Assembly (NCBI GenBank): GCA_029298735.1
Contig: JANSLP010000554.1
Coordinates: forward strand, 1 to 11,852
Direction of reading: 5' to 3'
Length of the DNA: 11,852 bases
From: Ophiostoma sp. CBS 140.51
Taxonomy: Eukaryota; Ascomycota; Sordariomycetes; Ophiostomatales; Ophiostomataceae
Under the pieces are notes generated by a model that had not been told where the DNA came from, made no database searches, and saw only the letters and a program-made list of their open reading frames with translations. The position numbers and the translations under genes are program-made. Each line of letters opens with the position of its first letter. Positions within the stretch are counted from its first letter, which is position 1. Of this stretch, positions 7,608 through 11,852 are shown in pieces.

Positions 7608-9746
7608 ATGTCAACCAACGCCAACCTCGCCTCCGGCCAGTTCATCACGAGCATCAACGGCAAGAGATGTACGGCCGTACCCAAGGCGGGCGGCGGCGGC
7701 AGTGCTGCGACTACTGCGGCCAACAACAACAACGGAGGCAACGTGCAGGCCACACCGAACGCGGTGCAGGCTGCTTCGTCCTCAACAACTGACAGTACGA
7801 CGACCACTTCTACCTTGGTGAAGTCAACATCAACCACATCTACCTCTACCTCTACATCTACATCTACTACCTCCACTTCCGCAATCATTTCCACATCTAC
7901 ACAAGAAGCGAATGCAGGACTTGCACCAGCGGTGCAAGAGACCACTGCCGATTCTCCCCCTGAAACAACATCCTCCGCACTTCCCACTAACCAGAACATT
8001 CCCGCTGCCTCTTCCCCGCAACCACAAGCACAGGCACAAACTACTCCTGTATCAATACAGGCCACTCAAGCTGATACCGGCGTAATAGCCACTTTAGCCA
8101 CAGCATCGGCCACGACGGGAACATCAGGAACAGCAGCCGGAGCCGCAGCGGCGGCGTCATCGGCAGGGGGTGCCGTGGCAGCAGCTAGTGCAGCCACAGG
8201 AACCCCCCTGAGTATCACAAACGGGAACGGCGCCGCCATCTTTTCGACAATCTCCGCGCCCCCCGGTGCCACAGACGATGGATCTTCGACAGCAGCAGCC
8301 GCAGCGGCGGGTGACGGTAACAACCCAGCCTTGAGCGCCGTGACAAGCACACCCGGAACGAACCCCGAGACGACCATTGCTATTGCTGGAGGTGTAATCG
8401 GCGGCGTGGCATTTCTGAGCCTGGTCGCATTTTTAGTGTGGTTCTGGCGCCGCAGAATGCGGAAGAGACGCCGGAGCACGCTGCTCACACCTTTGTCGGT
8501 AGACCCGGCCACTTTCGGTGGACGGGGTGGTGGGGATGGAATTATGCGGAACGGCGAGAAGGGCGAATATGTCATCAATCGCGGCAGCATTGGGCCGACC
8601 CCGAAATCCGAGAAGATCAAGGCAACATTCGACTACAACATCCGGAGAATCAAGGGCCGCTTTGGCGACATGATGACAAGCCATGCTTCCAATGGCAGTG
8701 TCAACATGGACCGTGGCAACTCGCAGTTCATGGGGCCCAGTGATGTCGGTGGCAGCCGTGATAGTAATGCCATGAACAGCACGGCCAACGCCGATGCTGG
8801 CAATGGAGGCTATGGTGCAGCCACCAAGGACCGTTTTGTCGGCTTCTTTGGCCGTGTTGCAGGCGCTGGCGCAGGGCTCACATCCAAGTTCCGCGGTGGC
8901 AGCAGCGCTGACGCAGACAGCCGGGACGAGAAACGTGTCATGGCTGCACAGCCCAACAACAAGGAGGGCCAGCCCGACTTTTTAACTCTTCTGGGAATGG
9001 ACGAGCGCGAACTTGAGAGAGCTGCTCAAAACAAGAAGAACAGCAAGAAGAAGCGGGCCAGCATGGACCGCGGCCGCTATGGAAGCAGCAGCAACAACGA
9101 TTACTTAGGCCGTCTCAACATTGACTTTGACGACCCGTTCAGCGACACCAACGCCATTGCCCACCAGTCGGCCAAGCCCGCACCGTTGACTGTCAGCCAA
9201 GCAAATAACCCCTTCTCTGATGCCAACGCCATCAGTTCAAACGCCAAGCCGAATACTTATGTGGCCGACATTCGTCGCTCGCGTGGTCAAAATGACCCCA
9301 ACTTCCAGTCCGAGTCCATGTATCGCGATTCGATCCAGACCGTCGCCACTGTCGACACATCTGCCAAGCGCAACCGTTTCCGGTCAGATCCTTTCGACCT
9401 AGAGCGCCCAGAGCTGCTTCAGCTCGGCCGCTCGACACCCAAGACGGCGACGTCGTCCAACATGAGCGTGGCCGGGTCGTCGAATGCGCCGAGCCGCCTG
9501 TCGGGAGGTGTTGGCACAGGCGATATCCGCCGTCCTCGCGCTGCGCACCAGCGTGGCGACAGCTTCACCAGCAAATACTCGAGCGGTGTAAGCATGGGCG
9601 ACTGGAGCGACCCTGGTCCAGATGTTGGCCCGTCAGCTCCCATGTGGGGTGACAGCAGCAGCGACCGGCGGCGAGATAGCCCAACTAAGGGCCGGACGAG
9701 GAGCAACAGCGATGAAAGCAGCAACAGTGTGGGCAAGGCCTTATAA
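7608..9746 (+). CDS. Gene B: single-pass membrane protein with Ser/Thr-rich outer domain and NPFxD endocytic motif
   Basis: The product is 712 residues in one exon, ending in TAA. The start ATG has A at -3. Residues 1-256 are rich in Ser, Thr, Ala, Asn and Gln, with an Ser-Thr repeat at about 67-96 coded by a TCTACM microsatellite. One cysteine (C21) is present and there is no N-terminal signal peptide. Residues 257-280 form one hydrophobic Gly-rich helix, followed by a very basic patch (281-289). This order suggests an N-out, C-in protein inserted by the internal helix, with an O-mannosylated outer stalk. The 430-residue tail has kinase-type sites (KKKRAS at 480-485, RRRDS at 687-691, RTRSNS at 696-701). 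It also holds a duplicated module, DPFSD (509-513) and NPFSD (534-538), each followed by a (T/A)NAI sequence. NPFxD is the signal bound by the Sla1 SHD1 domain in yeast and used by Wsc1, Kex2 and Ste2. The architecture resembles cell-wall sensors of the Wsc/Mid2 or Skg6/Axl2 type, but no WSC domain is present. The sensor role is inference. Confidence 0.88.
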   Translation: MSTNANLASGQFITSINGKRCTAVPKAGGGGSAATTAANNNNGGNVQATPNAVQAASSSTTDSTTTTSTLVKSTSTTSTSTSTSTSTTSTSAIISTSTQEANAGLAPAVQETTADSPPETTSSALPTNQNIPAASSPQPQAQAQTTPVSIQATQADTGVIATLATASATTGTSGTAAGAAAAASSAGGAVAAASAATGTPLSITNGNGAAIFSTISAPPGATDDGSSTAAAAAAGDGNNPALSAVTSTPGTNPETTIAIAGGVIGGVAFLSLVAFLVWFWRRRMRKRRRSTLLTPLSVDPATFGGRGGGDGIMRNGEKGEYVINRGSIGPTPKSEKIKATFDYNIRRIKGRFGDMMTSHASNGSVNMDRGNSQFMGPSDVGGSRDSNAMNSTANADAGNGGYGAATKDRFVGFFGRVAGAGAGLTSKFRGGSSADADSRDEKRVMAAQPNNKEGQPDFLTLLGMDERELERAAQNKKNSKKKRASMDRGRYGSSSNNDYLGRLNIDFDDPFSDTNAIAHQSAKPAPLTVSQANNPFSDANAISSNAKPNTYVADIRRSRGQNDPNFQSESMYRDSIQTVATVDTSAKRNRFRSDPFDLERPELLQLGRSTPKTATSSNMSVAGSSNAPSRLSGGVGTGDIRRPRAAHQRGDSFTSKYSSGVSMGDWSDPGPDVGPSAPMWGDSSSDRRRDSPTKGRTRSNSDESSNSVGKAL
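7836..7874 (+). repeat. Coding hexanucleotide microsatellite (TCTACM) giving a Ser-Thr run
   Basis: Repeated TCTACC and TCTACA units within gene B encode alternating Ser and Thr at about residues 77-89. The unit is a multiple of three, so copy-number change would alter only the length of the O-glycosylated stalk and keep the frame. Confidence 0.85.
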
Positions 9747-10100
9747 GAGGGTGAATTGAAGCAATCGGCAGGTTAAACAAAAAGTGGTGGGACTGCCGAA
9801 GAAAGGATATGGTTTCTTGGATCTGATTTTACGTTTGCGACTCTAGCGACTTATCTGTTTTGGTTTTCGGTTTTTATTATGCAATCCCCTATTCCGTCCT
9901 TCTTTATTTTGTCACGTCCCCTCTTTTCTTTTTCTTTTTCTTTATATTTCCTTTCTTTGTCGCAGACCTTTTTAATAGTCGCGTCCCTTCGTTTTTTTAT
10001 ATCTTTTTTAAATCAACTTTCCAGGTGATGGTATTTTTGGGAGGGGTTTAGAGAATCTGGTGGGATGAAAGAGTATGAACACGAGAATACCCAGAAATGA
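9747..10100 (+). other. 3' flank of gene B, T-rich
   Basis: No gene is supported. The stretch carries T-rich tracts at about 9920-9960 and 9990-10010 and should contain the 3' UTR and polyadenylation site of gene B. No canonical AATAAA stands out. Fungal signals are degenerate, so the transcript end cannot be placed. Confidence 0.5.
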
Positions 10101-10170
10101 TGGAAAGGACGATTTGAACACCAATGCCTCAAAAGGTAGGATAAGACCTACCTTTCTGAGCTACACTCGC
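10100..10170 (-). repeat. tRNA-like / SINE-like sequence with internal Pol III boxes and a strong hairpin
   Basis: Read on the minus strand, a TAGCTCAGAAAGGTAGG stretch starting at 10163 fits an A box and D-arm, with the usual AG...GG.TA loop bases. GTTCAAATC (10119-10111) matches the B box consensus GWTCRANNC exactly. The two lie 44 nt apart start to start, as in a tRNA. The acceptor stem does not pair and the anticodon arm is poor, so it is not a functional tRNA as read. A 9-bp perfect stem (10132-10140 with 10147-10155, loop 10141-10146) is extended by CTCA/TGAG with one bulged base. tRNA-derived SINEs keep these boxes while losing tRNA folding, but chance remains possible. Confidence 0.35.
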
Positions 10171-10181
10171 TTTATATATCT

Positions 10182-10930
10182 GGATACATATCCTCTCAAT
10201 TTATTATCTTGATTACTTGCAAACTACAGAACGCTGGTGATATCTTTGAACTGAAGAACGATGGCGGATGAGGGGTAGTTGCATATTTTGTCGCGTGCAA
10301 AATATCGGGTTTGTTTAAATCCCCAGGCTGATTAACAACCACGAAAAATAAAATGACATGTAAACGATACCGTGAGAACATCGTGAGATCTACGAAATAC
10401 AGCTTCCCCCTCTTCCCCTCAAAATGTCGATTGGCATTTCATTTCTCTCTGCCATACATCTAACACGCCTTTTATTACGAAGGCCTCTCGCTATTTGAGG
10501 AACGACGCTTACCGACTTTCTCATTATATGGCCAAACATGTACTGCTCGTTGGCCGTCTTCATAAACCGGGATTTTATTAATTGGCCGCTTTGTCCCCAT
10601 CCCTAATATACACTCTAAGTCAATGTCATAAAATGGCGGCATGCAGGACCACTACGTACTGTGTATATTGACAAATTAACGATGAAACCCCAGCTGTTCT
10701 CTCATGTGAATATCTTTGTAAACGACAACTTTAATTGAAAATCAACCTCGGTGGAAGATTGTTTCCTCGAATTTTTGTGTGATGCATTACCCCTGTTTTT
10801 GAGCTGATAATGACGAGCATTTAGCCTTTGAACTATCGTACGCAAGCAATTTGTCGTACAGTTTTTGAGGTTGAGTTTTGTGTGAGTTTATTGATTGGTT
10901 GTGAGAAGAAGAAGCTCATTCGTCTTAATT
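10182..10930. other. AT-rich intergenic DNA between genes B and C
   Basis: I see no gene. The sequence is AT-rich with short T and A tracts. The only open frames are short and without coding character. Nothing in it points to a recognisable transposon. Confidence 0.6.
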
Positions 10931-10936
10931 TCTTGG

Positions 10937-11113
10937 CTCTCACAGCGTGTTCTGTCTCTCACTGAAGCTCTCTCACAGGCTCTCACCTCTCACCTCTCTG
11001 CAGGTTGGCGTCACTGCACTAAAATGCGCTAAAATAAACGACACACTGCGAGGATGAGATGAGAGCCAACAATGCGCTAAAGTTTAAGAGACCCACTTCT
11101 ATATGCACTAAAA
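10937..11113. repeat. Clustered short repeats upstream of gene C (CTCTCAC and TGCRCTAAA)
   Basis: CTCTCAC occurs five times in 57 bp (10937, 10956, 10970, 10980, 10987). Just downstream TGCRCTAAA occurs four times (11015, 11025, 11073, 11104). The first two form a perfect 10-bp tandem apart from the R position. A related CGTGCTAAAA lies near 11232. TTGGCTCTCA at 10933-10942 is matched by its inverted copy at 11060-11069. Their position ahead of a promoter-like block suggests transcription factor sites, though no factor can be named. Confidence 0.55.
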
Positions 11114-11159
11114 AAAAGGCTGAAGCTGAATCGGGAAGGGAAAACACGTAAAAGCGGGG

Positions 11160-11250
11160 CCAATCGGCCATTGGAACGCGTCTCACGAAAGAGCTTGCCG
11201 TGTTTGGCGTGTCGTAGCGCGCGTTTTCGGGCGTGCTAAAACGCGAAAAG
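11160..11250 (+). promoter_or_regulatory. Putative promoter of gene C: paired CCAAT boxes plus MCB and SCB-type sites
   Basis: CCAAT (11160-11164) faces ATTGG (11170-11174). ACGCGT, the MluI cell-cycle box, is at 11176-11181. CACGAAA, matching the Swi4 site CRCGAAA, is at 11184-11190. A second CRCGAAA (CGCGAAA) is at 11242-11248, followed by TCGCGT. In yeasts these sites bind MBF/SBF and give G1/S expression, and fungi have APSES-domain relatives of these factors. The cluster lies about 250-330 nt before the first ATG of the likely gene C transcript. The sites are seen directly. Their use is inference. Confidence 0.5.
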
Positions 11251-11761
11251 TCGCGTCAAGAGAGCTTTCCCAAATTTCCAACCTCACCTCGTCTCCTCGA
11301 AATCCGTCATTTTTCGTGATTTTTCTGCGACTTTTTTCACGGTTTCGCCACGATCTTCTGTCTCAAACCCCACGGACACGCGGTCGCCTGTTTCTGTCTA
11401 CCTCTCCCCGCCATTTTCTTTTTTTTCTTGTCTTTGTTTAATAGGTACTTTAAGTGTGCGCGTGAGCGGCTTGTGAATCTCGTTTGCTGTAAAATGGCCC
11501 ATCTTACTTTCTGCCAGCTCACAGGTTTCACACCATCTTTTTTCAGTGAAAGTTCCCTGTCCGTCTTTGCCGGATGCGTGGTTATCGGCTGGACCCGACC
11601 AATTGGGCACATTTTGGGACCGCAGGGGACACGAAGGTTCAGGCAATGCTTGCCCAAAAAGAAGCCTTTTCAGCTCACATCGTGCAAAGGCTAGCTATAT
11701 TTCAGTCACATATTTTTACAAAGGTGTTGTGTTTGTAGATTTGATTTGACTTTTTTTTCAG
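11251..11761 (+). other. Probable 5' leader, first exon and first intron of gene C
   Basis: The segment is pyrimidine-rich to about 11440, as expected for a fungal leader. The first ATG after the promoter block is at 11494 (A at -3). It is in the same frame as the terminal exon, but a TAG at 11692-11694 separates them, so an intron must lie between. The acceptor is clear: TTGAC branch-like site (11746-11750), a T run, then CAG at 11759-11761. The donor is not clear. GT at 11525 and GT at 11546 both keep the phase from ATG 11494, but neither fits GTRNGT. GTGAGC at 11462 is a better donor but would make the upstream exon non-coding. Confidence 0.4.
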
Positions 11762-11852
11762 GTGGTTTCTGCAAGGACACAGACGAGGCCGAGAAGCGTT
11801 TGTTTGACGAGAAGGACCCCAACAGAATTGTCTACTGGGAAGAGACGTGGTA
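11762..11852 (+). CDS. Gene C: 5' part of a coding exon, product unknown, cut by the window end
   Basis: After a CAG acceptor at 11759-11761 the frame whose first full codon is at 11764 is open to the edge. It reads as charged, soluble protein: GFCKDTDEAEKRLFDEKDPN followed by a Tyr-Trp-Glu-Glu-Thr-Trp stretch. Third positions favour the GC-rich fungal codons AAG, GAC, GAG, GTC and TAC, unlike the DNA just upstream, so coding is likely. The frame needs one base from the previous exon (phase 1). About 30 residues are too few to name a family and I do not recognise it. The upstream MCB/SCB cluster would suggest a G1/S-expressed gene if it belongs to this transcript. Confidence 0.6.
   Translation, partial: MVSARTQTRPRSVCLTRRTPTELSTGKRRG

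Noticed and set aside
10100..10170. A functional tRNA gene on the minus strand
   Set aside because: The A and B boxes fit, but the seven-base acceptor stem does not pair, the T stem has a mismatch and two wobbles, and the anticodon arm is poor.
9747..11100. RIP-mutated transposon remains in the AT-rich flank
   Set aside because: The region is AT-rich, but I could see no relic of transposase or reverse transcriptase frames, and a RIP index was not computed. TpA/ApT and CpA+TpG ratios against the genome mean would decide it.
11337..11657. Minus-strand 106-codon frame overlapping the gene C leader
   Set aside because: It lies antisense to the presumed leader, its Lys run is just the complement of a T tract, and it has no recognisable features.

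Overview
The window looks like nuclear DNA of a filamentous ascomycete, probably a Sordariomycete. Coding stretches are GC-rich and almost intron-free. Intergenic DNA is long and AT-rich. The leaders upstream of the start codons are strongly pyrimidine-rich, and the splice signals are of fungal type (GTAAGT donor, CTGAC branch point, CAG acceptor). There are no bacterial operons, ribosome binding sites or CRISPR arrays. Genus and species cannot be fixed from the sequence alone.

Layout. Positions 1-58 hold a 17-bp tandem repeat and a hairpin, possibly the edge of a repetitive element that continues outside the window. Gene A (minus strand, 518-3171) encodes a predicted 687-residue protein of unknown function. 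Its long exon has no in-frame ATG at its 5' end. I place the start in a 25-nt first exon beyond a 590-nt intron. About 4.4 kb then separates gene A from gene B, which is transcribed the other way. I see no credible gene in this divergent intergenic region. Each gene has a C+T-rich leader on its own sense strand, and the one before gene B is about 1 kb long. Gene B (plus strand, 7608-9746) encodes a 712-residue single-pass membrane protein. It has a Ser/Thr/Ala-rich outer domain, one transmembrane helix at about residues 257-280, a basic stop-transfer patch and a long cytoplasmic tail. The tail carries NPFSD and DPFSD, the NPFxD-type endocytic signal known from yeast surface sensors and receptors.

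Downstream of gene B lies about 2 kb of AT-rich intergenic DNA. It contains a tRNA-like or SINE-like sequence with a strong hairpin (about 10,100-10,170, minus strand). Closer to the right edge is a dense promoter-like block with CTCTCAC repeats, TGCRCTAAA repeats, paired CCAAT boxes and G1/S-type MCB/SCB sites. The last 91 bases are the start of a coding exon of gene C, which runs off the window.

The genes do not form an evident pathway. A and B are divergent but too far apart to imply shared control. I see no clearly new multi-gene system. The most interesting items are the gene B sensor-like protein with its long ATG-poor leader, the hidden start exon of gene A, and the cell-cycle-type promoter of gene C.
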